The notes: generated by a model from the sequence alone, not told the origin. DNA of 64,000 nt from Silurus meridionalis (GCF_014805685.1 NC_060892.1:17744990-17808989), one strand, 5' to 3'; positions 34,030 to 44,250 are shown, counted from the first letter of the stretch. A program made the numbers and translations.

Positions 34030-35036
34030 TAGCGTTCATTCCTGTAACTAATCATTCGCACTTTCCCAACGCAGCCGGTGCCAAAGGCAGAGCTGAATAA
34101 ACTAACAGATTTATAAATGATTAATTAAAAGGAATCTCAGAGGAGAAGCAGCTGCTATAAGCAAAAATATTCATTAGCAGAGATGAGAGTTAAAACTTGT
34201 GTTGTGGACAAGGCACGAGAGAGCAGGACGGCCCACGTCAATGAAATGAGCGTAAGAGCTGAGAGGTTAGTGCTGTAAATTAAAAGAAACCCACAGAGAA
34301 TTAAAAAAACATTTTACGCTTTTGGGCCAAATAAAGTAGTAAAAAATAACAATAAATAGTGCTACTATCACTATTGTATTTTATATTATATCAATATTAC
34401 ACAGTATTAGCATTTAGCATTAGTGCTTAAAACATGATTACAGGAAGTTTAGTTTATAGTGTAACAGTTTTACTGTTTCAGTAGTTCCAATAGTCTCTTC
34501 GGCATGCTATAGTTAGTCCTTTAATTAGGGGGCACTTAAACTTCAGAGGGGCTTATGTGCAAAAAAGGGAGTGTAGAAGGAGTATCAGGCAGAAAGCAGT
34601 GTGGTAAGCACATGGGAAGACTTCTTCTCGCTTGCTGTCCTTTGCTGGTACCCTGTTTTGAGGAACAATTGTTATTATACTCAAATGTGAGTAAGCACCT
34701 TCTGTATTTTTGTATGTACCATTTTTAAATATGGTTTAGGAAAGGTTTAGCAACAAATATGTTTGTTGTTTGTTTGTTGTATAGAAGGTTCCTTGTGAGA
34801 GAAGAGTAGTGCAAGACTGGGACCAAAAGGGCTCATCGTCATCCAGCTGCCATTTTTCATCCTATATCCAGCTAATGGTTCTCTCTTAAGTTGTGGTAGA
34901 CTACTGGACAGATGCTTTTCTACTACACTTAAAGACTGTATATCCCTTAGGTTCTGCTCTAAATGCTGCCCTAAATACTGGCCTTTATACAAGTCATTGT
35001 TTTCTATTAACTGACCTTGAGGCTTGTGTTTGCTAC
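34028..35036. other. spacer, no gene seen
   Basis: No domain was recognised. The patch at 34080-34300 has balanced composition with a TTTATAAATGATTAATTAAAAGG stretch that includes TTAATTA cores. It may be regulatory. Confidence 0.4.
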
Positions 35037-35195
35037 CTGAATCAAGTCAAAAGTCAAGAAGCTTTTATTGTCATTTCAACCATATATAGCTGACGCATTA
35101 CACAGTGAAATGAAATAACATTCCTCCTGAACCCTGGTCCTTCATAAAACAACAATCACAGAAAACACAGGGCTAAGGACTAGTGTCCTCGCCAC
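35037..35195 (-). mobile_element. Rex/L2-like LINE 3' end fragment
   Basis: On the minus strand it ends TTGAAATGACAATAAAAGCTTCTTGACTTTTGAC, with a TTGAC-type tail. The sequence before it (TTCATTTCACTGTGTAATGCG) matches the 3' end of the longer LINE at 50.6 kb. It is severely 5'-truncated, as is usual for LINE copies made by target-primed reverse transcription. Confidence 0.75.
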
Positions 35196-35440
35196 ATAAA
35201 TTGCATTGTGGCCGGTGGTTCCCTGACATTAGCCCCCTCCAGGGGCGGCTCTTGATGCCCAAACCTGGCGCCTGGGGCACCCACGGTTCCGTGGTGTGGG
35301 GCGATTAGGGTGGGTAGCGTGGAACTTCTTCAATTCCTCCAGGAGTTTTGCGCATACTCAGACTCTGAGAAAGTGGTTCCACTCTGTTTGGTTCTGGTGG
35401 CAGTATGACCGCAGGTAGCGTCCCAGCTCCTGAATCTTTT

Positions 35441-35730
35441 TTAGGACCCCGTCTGCCCATTAGACTGAGGGTGATATCCCGAGGACAGATTGATGGTTAC
35501 CCCTAGGAGCCTTCCACACGTGTGGGATGTGAACTGGGATCCCCGGTCTGACACAATTTCCTCAGAGGAGAGTACATCTTCTCCCCAGGTAATCAGAACC
35601 GGGGGTTTCATGAATGGATTTAAACAAAGTCTGCCAACGTCCTTCCCTCCGGGCACCCTGCTGGGGAAGGTTCCTCCTGGGCCACAGCCCGGATTTCCTC
35701 CTCCAACTTCCAGATGATGGGGCATAGGAT
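35441..35730 (-). pseudogene. Gypsy integrase core fragment
   Basis: One frame reads [22 protein letters not shown] followed by [14 protein letters not shown] (given here in parts). This is the D-x-G-x-x-F strand and the H-P-Q-S-N-G-Q block around the second Asp and the Glu region of the DDE integrase. The zinc-binding N-terminus is missing, and the chromodomain region cannot be read. Confidence 0.88.
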
Positions 35731-36500
35731 GATCTTGGGAGGAATAATGGGTGATGAACGCTTGGCCTCTCGAAGGTATTGGAGGTTCTTATGGTTGGTG
35801 ATGACTGTGAAGATGAGTATGTCATCAATGTAGACAATCATGTATTAGTGCAGGAACGGTCTGAACACCTCATTCATGAAAGTCTGGAACACCACAGGGG
35901 AGATGGACAGGACGTGCACAATGACACGGTATTCATAGGAGGGGGTGTCCAGAGGGGGTGATCAAGGCTGTCTTCCACTCGTCCCCCTGGCAGATGCGCA
36001 CTAGATTGTAGGTGCTGCGCAGATCCAGTTTAGTAAAGATCTGGGCACTCCGTAGGTCTTCCAGGGAGGCTGGGACCAGAGGAAGAGGATACAGGAGTGG
36101 AGTGATCTGAGAGTTTACATTCCGATAGTCAATGCAGGGCTGGAGTCCCCCTCCCTTCTTCTCCACGAATAAGCTGGAGGCAGCGTGAGAAGAGGAAGAG
36201 GTGGTGAAGCCCTGCCGGTGGGCCTGTTGGATGTAATCCTCCATCGCTGCTCACTCCGGAACCGACAGCGGGTAAACCCATACCTTGGGCAGTTTGCCTC
36301 CTGGTACCAGGTCGATGGCACAATCCCAAGGGTGGTGGGGGATCAGGCGGGTTGCTGCCTGCTCACTGAACACGTCCGCAAAGGATTTGTACTCCAAGGG
36401 AATTTCCAACCCTGATGAGCTGGTGGCTCCTCCATGAGTGTGGCTGCCAGGGGGATCGGGTTTGGGAGCGGATGGGGGCTCCACTCCATCATGAGAAACC
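35731..36500 (-). pseudogene. Gypsy reverse transcriptase pseudogene
   Basis: Upstream part (36251-36484): [25 protein letters not shown], the usual lead-in to gypsy RT. Core (35933-36244): [16 protein letters not shown], then [27 protein letters not shown] (motif A, Asp retained) and GDEWKTA. Motif C follows after an in-frame stop: a Val-Tyr-Ile-Asp-Asp-Ile-Leu sequence at about 35812-35832. After motif C the frame jumps directly to pol-linker text ([15 protein letters not shown]), so connection and RNase H are deleted. The RT motifs are still legible but the gene is dead. Confidence 0.9.
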
Positions 36501-36681
36501 GAATTTCCTCACGATGGAACTGGCCAACTTGGAGGATGATCACCTGTAATCCATCAGGGGAGAAGTCCCTTGGTGCAGAATAGGTAATTGACCCGGAGGG
36601 GGGCGGTGAGCTCAGTGTTGGATCCGAGATGAAAGTGGGTTGCGGATCCATCGAGGTAGTGTATAGTTCGGTCCATTCTTC
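36501..36681 (-). pseudogene. Gypsy protease-linker remnant
   Basis: The frame includes [20 protein letters not shown], similar to the strand after the protease active site in gypsy pol. No D-S-G/D-T-G active site and no gag zinc knuckle are visible. The remnant follows the LTR directly, so gag and the primer-binding-site leader were deleted. Confidence 0.5.
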
Positions 36682-36968
36682 TATCATGCAGTGATCAAGG
36701 GACGGAAACCGAAATCTTATAAACAAGGTTTATTAGTCTTTCAGAGAACAAACACAAGCCAGGAAGTAACATTACCGGAAAATGGGTATAGTCCTTTGTA
36801 CAGGTAGTCCAGAAATGATCTTCAGAATGAACTGTAGAACGAACGGTGAGTGAGTGTGAATGGGGGCTTTAAGTAGATGATGGGAAACAGGTGAAGGTGG
36901 TTAGTAAGTGGGCAAGGCGCTGCGAGCGTGCTGGGTGCTATGGGATCAGATTTCATATTCCCCTCACA
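36682..36968 (-). repeat. Gypsy 5' LTR
   Basis: On the minus strand it begins TGTGAGGGGAATATG, has a TATA-like CTACTTAAAGCC, a polyadenylation signal AATAAA at 36729-36734 and the end TGATCACTGCATGATA. Length about 287 bp. The start resembles the 3' LTR stub start (TGTCAGGGAA) only partly, so the two LTRs have diverged or recombined. Confidence 0.75.
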
Positions 36969-36970
36969 GG

Positions 36971-36984
36971 GCCAGCTAGCTGGC
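36971..36984 (+). repeat. target-site duplication, left
   Basis: GCCAGCTAGCTGGC, identical to the copy after the RTE-like element. The 14-mer is a perfect palindrome. Confidence 0.85.
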
Positions 36985-37263
36985 AACCCAGCCATTAGGG
37001 AGGCACAAGCCAGTGCACTCTTAGTGTCGGCCGCAAGCCCAGATAAATGGGGAGGGTTGCGTTAGGAATGGCATCCAGCGTAAAAAATGTGTGCCAAATC
37101 GAATATGCGGGTCACGATTAAGAATTTCATACCGGATCGGTCGAGGCTGCCACAGGTATCGTTAGCCAACAGGGTACCAGTGGAAATTGGGCTACTGTTG
37201 GCCGAAGGAGGAGAAGGAGAGGAGGAAGACGTCTACAGAGACGGCAGGAAAAGAAGTGTAGGA

Positions 37264-37620
37264 GAGTAGAGGTTAGGATTGGTACATCAAATGTTGGCAC
37301 TATGACTGGTAAAGGGAGAGAGGTAGCTGATATGACGGAGAGGAGAAATGTAGATATGTTGTGTGTTCAGGAGACCAAGTGCAAAGGGAGTAAGGCCAGG
37401 AGCATTGGAGGTGGGTTTAAACTGTTCTATCATGGTGTGCAGGGAAAGAGAAATGGTGTAGGGGTGATTCTGAAGGAAAAATACAGTAAGAGTGTAGTGG
37501 AGGTGAGGAGAGTTTCTGATAGGGTGATGAATGTGAAGCTGGAAGTTGAAGGGATAATGATAAATGTCATCAGTGCTTATGCTTCACAAGTCGGCTGTGA
37601 GATGGAGAAGAAGGAACATC
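37264..37620 (+). pseudogene. RTE-like AP-endonuclease fragment
   Basis: The frame includes RRNVDMLCVQETKCKGSKA, with the catalytic Gln-Glu-Thr of the exonuclease-endonuclease-phosphatase fold, then FKLFYHGVQGKRNGVGVILK and MINVISAYASQVGC. It reads only through the first half of the domain. The nucleophile-binding Asn and the terminal His motifs (GDFN, SDH) are missing because of the internal deletion at about 37620. The enzyme nicks target DNA to prime reverse transcription. Confidence 0.88.
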
Positions 37621-38770
37621 TGTGAGCAACAGTATGGTTTCATGCTGACGAAGAGCACCACAGATGCCTTATTTGCTTTGAGAATGTTGATGGAGAAGTA
37701 TAGAGAAGGACAGCAGGAATTGCATTGTGTATTTGTAGATTTAGAGAAATCGTACGACAGAGTGCCAAGAAAGGAGTTGTGGTATTGTATGAGGAAGTAA
37801 GGTGTGTCAGAGAAGTATGTGAGGGTGGTGCAGGACATGTATGAGAACAGTGTGACAGCAGTGAAGTGTGCAGTAGGAATGACAGACTGGTTCAAGGTAA
37901 AGGTTGGACTGCATCAAGGATCAGCCCTGAGCCCTTTCCTGTTTGTAGTGGTGATGGACAGGTTGATGGACGAGGTCAGACAGGAGTCTCCCTAGACTAT
38001 GATGTTTGTGGATGATATTGTGATTTGTGGTGAGAGTAGTAAGCAGGTTGAGAAGAGCCTAGAGAGGTGGCGGTACGCGCTGGAGGGAAGGGGAATGACA
38101 GAGTGCATGTGCATAAATGAGAGGGAGGGCAGTGGAGTGGTGCGTTTGCAGAGAGAGGAAGTGGAGAAGGTGGTGGAGTTCAGGTACCTGGGGTCAAAAG
38201 TGCAAAATAATGGAGAGTGTGTTAGGGAAGTAAAGAAAAGAGTGCAGACAGGGTGGAGTGGGTGCAGAAGAGTGACAGGAGTGATTTGTGATAGAAGGGT
38301 ATCTGCAAGAATAAAAGGGAAGGTTTATAGGACTGTGGTGAGACCTGCGATGTTGTATGGATTAGAGACAGTAGCATTGAGTAAAAGACAGGAGGTGGAG
38401 CTGGAGGTAGCAGAGCTGAAGATGTTAAGGTTTTCGTTGGGAGTGACAAGGATGGACAAGATTAGAAATTAGTTTATTAGAGGGACAGCGCATGTATGGC
38501 GTTTTGGTAACAAGGTGAGGGATGCGAGATTGAGATGGTTTGGACATGTGCAGAGGAGAGACATGAGTTATATTGGTAGGAGAATGCTGAGGATGGAGCC
38601 ACCAGGAAGGAGGAAAAGAGGAAGGACAAGGAGGAGGTTCTTGGATGTGGTGACTGAGGACATGCAGGTAGTTGATGTGAAAGGGGCAGATGTAGGACAG
38701 GGTGGTATGAAGATAGATGATCTGCTGTGGCGACCCTTAATGGGAGCAGCCGAAATAATAATATGAAGAA
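37621..38770 (+). pseudogene. RTE-like reverse transcriptase pseudogene
   Basis: Begins EQQYGFMLTKSTTDALFALR, then CVFVDLEKSYDRVPRKELW (motif A Asp present), GLHQGSALSPFLFVVVMDRL (motif B) and MMFVDDIVICGES (motif C F-V-D-D intact). Stops interrupt at 37797-37799 and 37993-37995, so three frames or segments are needed. The C-terminal domain follows: EFRYLGSKVQNNGE, RPAMLYGLET, LKMLRFSLGVTRMDK, then RWFGHVQRRDMSYIGRRML and GRRKRGRTRRRFLDVV. The N-terminal RT blocks were lost in the deletion. Confidence 0.92.
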
Positions 38771-38772
38771 GA

Positions 38773-38786
38773 GCCAGCTAGCTGGC
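38773..38786 (+). repeat. target-site duplication, right
   Basis: GCCAGCTAGCTGGC, identical to the left copy. Confidence 0.85.
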
Positions 38787-39267
38787 CCAGAATAGCATCA
38801 GCATTTTTCCGTCCTCTGATTGGTTGGTCAGAGGGAATCTGTTAGTTACAGTTACAGTTGACTGGCAAAACATGTGCGGCAAAACATCTCTCTGCACACA
38901 TGAATACATCTAAATTAGACTTTTTTATGCCTACGTAGAAAGAGAAATTGATTTGGTCACGGAAATACTGAAACATTTTTTTTAGTTTGGCCAACCCCGA
39001 AGCTAGCTAGCTTGTCTCAGCCCAGGAAAGGGTTTGTTCTCCACTTCTAGACCCATGAATATGAGCGGTACCACTGGATTATAGCCTCTGAGGAGGGGTG
39101 CAGATTATGAGTCGGCATCTCTGGTGAGTAGGTTGTATTTTATTTACATTTTTATGTGTTGTTATCATGTTATTAGACAAATTTCGACTCTGAACTGCTC
39201 AAGATAATGTAGGTGGCACAGATGCGGTTGTAGCATAGAGGTTTGGAGTTGTCTAAACACTGTATAT

Positions 39268-39270
<3 letters not shown>
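38787..39270. other. spacer, no gene seen
   Basis: AT-rich except for GAAGCTAGCTAGCTTG near 38999. The base before the RTE insertion (GGGCCAGCTAGCTGGCCCAG) was itself an extended palindrome that belonged to this stretch. It may be part of a DNA transposon, but no coding piece was recognised. Confidence 0.35.

Positions 39271-39319
<49 letters not shown>
39271..39319. repeat. (AC)n microsatellite
   Basis: Perfect AC run. Confidence 0.98.
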
Positions 39320-39321
<2 letters not shown>

Positions 39322-39381
39322 CATACAAAATAAAAAATCACTAAGATGACCAGAAAAAAATTAAATATACAAAACTATATA

Positions 39382-40350
39382 CAGTCGAACCCACTTATCT
39401 CGACCTCGGTTAACTCACCAACCCTATTAAGTCAACGTTTTTGAAGTGGAACCGCCAAATTCTCGCTTTGTCTTGGCATTTTTTAATCCGTTATGTCGAT
39501 TTTTTTATGTCGCCGAACCCTAATATCTCGAGCACAAGGGGGGGCAAATTTGCCACTTAATGTCGGTTATGTCAGGAATCCCCCTGCCACGCCCCCTTCG
39601 GCGGTGGCATTCCCCGAAGCACCCTGCTTCTTCTCCCGCCCGCACAGAGCTCGTTGCAGTCGTGCTGATCACACACACCTGACTCTCATTCACTCACTCA
39701 TCCCATCTATTTAAGCCCCTCACCTCCACACACTCGCGGTCCGTTATTGTTTGTGCATGATCGTATGTGTTGGTTCATGGCGGTCTGTGTAATCGTGTGT
39801 ATGTATCCCGCTACGTACCCTTCTTCTCGGACTCCGCATTCTCTCAACGGCACCCCGGATTACCCCGATCCTGCTGTTTTCCATGTTCTCGCTGTCTGCA
39901 CCACGTTTATCCGTTGCTGCTCAGCGCTGCGCTTTCCATAGCGCGGATCCGTGGATTCTCTACATGAACTGTCTCTGCCTTCACAGAACTTTGTGGACCG
40001 CGCTCCCAGCGCGCACCACTGGATATTACTACAAGTATTGGTGGATTATCTCCTGAGTATTCTCAATAAACTTTGTTTGCGTTAACTTCGGCTTCCGCCT
40101 CCTTATCCGCATTACAGGATATCTCGATCCGCATGACCAATCAAACAAATCGCAGCAACGCTGTTTTGTAAAAAAACCTCCAAAAACACGTGCATGCACA
40201 ATCTCATTAAATAACGCACATCATGTACATAAAGAAATTTCAAGCACGTTTATATATTGCCGCCATATTGGTTTTCGTTTATCTCGATCATCGGTTATCT
40301 CGATGCTTTTTGGCGTCCCCCTAGGACGGCGACATAACCGGGTTCCACTG
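39382..40350. mobile_element. Tigger/pogo-like non-autonomous DNA transposon
   Basis: The ends are inverted: left CAGTCGAACCCACTTATCTCG, right complement CAGTGGAACCCGGTTATGTCG. Both are flanked by TA (39380-39381 and 40351-40352), the Tc1/mariner-superfamily target duplication. Repeated TTATCTCGA, TTATGTCGA and ATCTCGAT segments occur inside both arms, as in pogo/Tigger-type elements. No transposase is left. Without the inserted LTR it is about 420 bp. Confidence 0.82.
39570..40116 (+). mobile_element. solo LTR inside the Tigger-like element
   Basis: Starts TGTCAGGAATCCCCCTGCC and ends CCTTATCCGCATTACA, with the canonical TG...CA limits. It has a TATA-like CTATTTAAGCCCC near 39708 and a polyadenylation signal AATAAA at 40065-40070. 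It is flanked by GGTTA (39565-39569) and GGATA (40117-40121), a 5-bp duplication with one change. No internal retroelement sequence is present, so recombination between two LTRs removed it. Length 547 bp. Confidence 0.85.
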
Positions 40351-40352
40351 TA

Positions 40353-41194
40353 ATTAATAATGCAATAAAACAACAAAACATAGGCTGTGAATATTATGCA
40401 ATATTATCCAATAAATGCCTTTTCTTTTTCTTTTTTTTTCCACAAAAGATTTACAAAATAATTTTAACATAAATTTGTTTCGCTCTTAAATCTGGCCTGT
40501 GACCTGTGAAGCTGTTGAGGAAATGTTTATGCCCTGGTTGATAAACTGATGTCTAAAATTGAGGAGGAAAAGCAATAAAATTGGTAACGAGCTCTAACGC
40601 AGTGCAACAAGAACCAAACGCAATTACACAAATATGAATCCACTCTGAAAGGTCATGCATCCTTTAGATCCATCCGCCAGTGGAGGCACAGAAATGCTGC
40701 CAACTCAAATATTATTGCAGCAAATGAGAAACTGGAACTTTTTGACAGACACGACACATCTACTGCGGTTTATGAAAGAGAGAGAGTGAGAAAGATCAGA
40801 AATGTCACACTTTCTTCACTAAACCTCAGCTACTACTGTAATAAACAGGAACATGGTGGACCATAATAGAGTCTAAAGCTTCAGCATCATTTTGAACTTT
40901 TCCTTTTCTTTCAGTAAACAGTACAAACAGGAAATGTTTCCAGAACATTCAGTGTCTGTTTTTAAAGTTTCTGATTAATTATGTGAAATGAGGCAGAACT
41001 GAATGAGACACTAAAAACACCAGAAAATGAAACACAGAGCTGAAAAAAACATCTGAAAATGTGGATAGAAAAGAGAAGAAGTAGAAGAAGAAGATCTAAG
41101 AAGCAATATTTATTTTGAAAAATTGAAAGTAAAACAAAATTGAAAGAAATATTAAATATGAAATAAAAATAAAGTGTAGAATAGAGAGAGGGGA
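40353..41194. other. spacer, no gene seen
   Basis: AT-rich and undistinguished. Confidence 0.5.
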
Positions 41195-41680
41195 GACACG
41201 GTGATGGTTTATGGTGTGTTTGGAGTAAAATAAAGATGTATAGAGTGTATGGTGTGTTTGGTATAGAAAAAGAAAGACACAGTAACAGTGTATAGTGTGT
41301 TTGGTATGAGAGAGAGAAAAACACAGTGATGGTGTATTTGGTGTAGTAGAGAGAGAGAAATCCAGTGATGGTGTGTTTGGTATAGGAAAGAGAGAGAAAG
41401 GCGCAGTGATGAAGAATGGTGTGTTTGGTATAGGAGAGAGAGAGAAAGATGCAGTGATGGTGTATGGTGTGTTTGGTATTAGAGAGGGGAAAAACTCTGT
41501 GATATTGTGGTGTGTTTGGTATAGAAGAGAGAGAAAGACATTGATAGTGTGGTGTGTTTGGTACAAGAGCGTGTAAGACGCAGTGAGGGTGTATGTTGTG
41601 TTTTGTGTAGGAGAGAGAGAAAGATGCAGTGATGGTGTAATGTGTGTTTGGTATAGGGGAAGAAGACACAGTGATGGTTT
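41195..41680 (+). repeat. minisatellite, 37-48 bp period, about 11 units
   Basis: Each unit has GGTGTGTTTGGTATAG, a purine block (AGAGAGAGAAAG), then ACGCAGTGATGGTGTAT. Distances between successive GTTTG cores are 37-48 bp, because the purine block changes length and the GTGTATG segment is sometimes absent. The open frames on the minus strand (Tyr-Thr-Lys-His repeats) reflect the array, not a gene. Confidence 0.9.
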
Positions 41681-42119
41681 TTCTAGTTAACGCCCTTCTT
41701 TTATAAACTGAGTGTCTTCTTTTTTATCATGGTGTTCAGACCCAGAGACAGACACAGAGAAGCAGACGAGATCAGCCCACTCTTGACAACAATTAGAGAG
41801 TGCAGCTCAGGCCATGATGGACAGCGAGTGCTCAGTGTGGTCATGTCAGAGGGGCTTGTGATGATCTGATCTCCCTTACTTCAATAAAAAAAGTCTCTCT
41901 GTTACACTGCAGGGAAATTTACTCCAGTGATGTGACAGAACTTGAAGATACGACTTCACAAAATATTCATATGTGCACACGAGGAGCATCAGTTTATAGA
42001 CGAGTGACTTTATGAGAGTGGAGATGAGAATATGGATCATGAATGTCATCTTGATGTTATTGTTGTTGTTTTTTCTTCATATGTGGCATAATGACCATCA
42101 TAATCTTTCACACAACACA
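41681..42119. other. spacer, nothing recognised
   Basis: No feature was supported. Confidence 0.45.
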
Positions 42120-42325
42120 AAAATCTCTCTCCCACACTCTCTCACTTTCACTGTCTGTTTCTCTTTTTATCTCACTCATTGTTTCTCTCTCTCTCTCAAA
42201 TTCTGTCTTTCTATCTGTCTGTCATTCTCTCTAGCCTCCTGTTTCTTTTTCTCTCACTTAATTTCTTTCTATCTATCTTTCTCTCATGTTCTGTTGTCTC
42301 TTTCACTTCTTCTCTCAGCTTCTGT

Positions 42326-42360
<35 letters not shown>
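42120..42360. repeat. degenerate (CT)n pyrimidine tract
   Basis: CTCT and TTTCT runs with interruptions, ending in a perfect CT run at 42330-42356. Confidence 0.9.
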
Positions 42361-42744
42361 TGCATACACAAGCAAAATCCTATTAATCCTTTACAAGTAC
42401 CTGTGAGTTAAACACAGGAACAGCAGAGACATGTTCTAATGACCTGTGCACTTTAACACCCCCTACGTGGAAGAATGCAATGATTTCAGCATCTAATCTT
42501 CCTGACGCAGTGCTAATAGATCATCAGACAGATTGATGCAAAGAGACAGACGAAATGTGCCGCGCCTCTACTGCACCGGATTATTTCATCAATATTTGTG
42601 TTAGTTATTTGACTGCATTGTGCTTCAGACTTATTATTATGCTGCATATTTATTTACATTAATATATTGCACAAACATTTCTTATCATATCTTATATTAG
42701 GATTTTAAAATATTAAAAGAAATATATATAGACAGCATAAATAA
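42361..42744. other. AT-rich spacer, nothing recognised
   Basis: No feature was supported. Confidence 0.45.
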
Positions 42745-43153
42745 ACTATATGGACAAAAGTATTGGGACACCTGACTTTTCTAGCCATATATGGTTCTTC
42801 CCCAAATTGTTACCACAAGTCTTTGGATGTGGTAGTCTACATGGGTTGGAGTGAAAGATTTTGAGTGGCCTGCTATAGAGATCTGACCTCAACCCTTTTG
42901 AACATCTGTGCGATTAACTGAACGCTGACTGCACCCCAGGCCTCCTCACCCTACATCAGTACCTGACTTTACTAAAACCCTTGTGGCTGAATGAGAACAA
43001 ATCTCCATAAGCACATTCCAAAATCTAGTGGAACATCTTTCCAGAAGAGTGGAGGTTATTATAACAGCAAATGGGGACTAAATGTGAAACAGGATGTTTA
43101 TAAAGGACCTTCAAGTCTTATGGTCAAGTGTCCACAAACTGTTTCCATATAGT
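42745..43153 (+). mobile_element. Tc1/mariner-derived short element, copy 4
   Basis: The best-defined copy: it begins ACTATATGGACAAAAGTATTG and ends CCACAAACTGTTTCCATATAGT, so the outer 9 bp are perfect inverted repeats. The middle keeps GATCTGACCTCAACCC, AATCTAGTGGAAC and CCAGAAGAGTGGAGG, the DNA of a DD34E transposase C-terminus (Asp-Leu-Asn-Pro block and the Pro-Glu-Glu tail). Length 409 bp; internally deleted and immobile without a helper transposase. Confidence 0.82.
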
Positions 43154-43508
43154 CAATGTGGTGTCATTTCAGTAAATTTTCTAATGATTCACAGAGTATG
43201 GAATCGCAATAAACTGAATTCTGTACAGACTGAGTATTTCTGTGTATTAGGTTATATAACAAAGATCCTCTAATAATATACCTGCAATTAAACAAAACTG
43301 GTGCTCACGTCACAAATCAGAAATCAGCTGGTGCAAAAAAAATGTCTGCTTATTGATGTAAACATGACTGAGAACAGAGTCATTCCTGATCATTCCTGAT
43401 CACCTGATCATCATCTTTTCTCTGCTTGTGTTCTGTATCTTGAATGTTCAGCTTGGATACATTCAATAGGCAACAAAATTTGAAATTTGTTTTGTATTAA
43501 TATATTAA
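43154..43508. other. AT-rich spacer, nothing recognised
   Basis: Includes the direct doublet CATTCCTGATCATTCCTGATCA near 43381-43403. Confidence 0.45.
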
Positions 43509-43600
43509 TTAGGGCTGTTAACGCAAATTAATTTTAACGGCTCTAATTTGTCTCAACACGCGATTAATGAAGCGCTCATTTCTGTTTGAGAAATTTGTAT
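43509..43600 (+). mobile_element. hAT-like terminal fragment
   Basis: TTAGGGCTGTTAACGCAAATTAA and CACGCGATTAATGAAGCGC. This resembles hAT-type ends with AGGGCTGTCAA and CGATTAAT blocks. The complementary end occurs at 55003-55044. Confidence 0.5.
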
Positions 43601-44099
43601 TTTAATAAAAAAAATATAAATAATTAAAAAAGAAGTAAATAAATAAATAAACATAAAAGAGGTGAAATTAAAACCTTCAGCACAACATATGTTTATTCAT
43701 GATGCCCTTTATTTACTCAGATATAAAAAAAAATAATAACCTCTACCAAAACTTTTTTTAATCACTAAACATTTGTTTTTTATTGATGTGCCAAGTCTCA
43801 AATCAAGCACCAAAATCCGCCATGATGCACAAATCCGGCAATTAACACTCAAACTGATCGTACAGATAAGAGCAATACATCATTAGAATCTGTAAAAAGT
43901 CTAATTTTATTTGTATACACTCATAATAACAACAAAAAACTGTGCTTTTGTAAAATAAAAAAACATGCAGGGTGCGCTATCAACCTGAATCTCAGTGAAT
44001 TCTTGCCTCACACACATAATTAATATATGAATAGAAAGCTTCAAATGTTTATTTATTTATATGTCTGTCTTTCAATTAAATTAATAAAAACAAATATTC
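43601..44099. other. AT-rich spacer, possibly hAT interior
   Basis: A-rich runs and no coding remnant. Confidence 0.35.
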
Positions 44100-44250
44100 T
44101 CAAAATATATAATCTGTATTAAATGGCTACTTTTTACTTTAGTACATGTCAAAGCACATAACTTGAGTAAAAAAGTATAGTCAGTACTTCAACTTTTACC
44201 AGAGTATTTTAATACATGAGTAGCTGTACTTCTACTTAAGTGAAGGATGT
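44100..44250 (+). mobile_element. hAT-like terminal fragment, second family
   Basis: GGCTACTTTTTACTTTAGTAC, CAGTACTTCAACTTTTACC, AGAGTATTTTAATACATGAG and TACTTAAGTGAAGGATGTG match the right arm of the element at 55.1-55.26 kb. The extreme end (ACTTTTGCCACCTCTG there) is replaced here by a CA microsatellite. Confidence 0.7.

Larger units (their letters stand above)
35196..36968 (-). mobile_element. Ty3/Gypsy LTR retrotransposon, internally deleted
   Basis: Minus-strand order: 5' LTR, short protease-linker remnant, RT, linker, integrase core, pol end and a stub of the 3' LTR. The pol end reads GCCGCCCCTGGAGGGGGCTAATGTCAGGG, with the 3' LTR start TGTCAGGG at 35228. A complete element would be about 5 kb; here gag, RNase H and most of integrase are gone. 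The 3' LTR is cut off next to the LINE fragment. Confidence 0.88.
36985..38772 (+). mobile_element. RTE-like non-LTR retrotransposon, internally deleted
   Basis: Starts AACCCAGCCATTAGGGAGGC, carries endonuclease then reverse transcriptase text and ends GGCGACCCTTAATGGGAGCAGCCGAAATAATAATATGAAGAAGA (in parts). The GGGAGCAGCCGAAA box plus a short GAA-rich tail is the 3' signature of this abundant fish family, also seen at 47.9-48.2 kb. At 1.79 kb it is roughly half the length of a full copy. It is flanked by identical 14-bp duplications. Confidence 0.9.

Noticed and set aside
37302..37625. Host AP-endonuclease gene
   Set aside because: The half-length domain is followed by LINE reverse transcriptase and bounded by a target duplication, so it is retrotransposon-derived.
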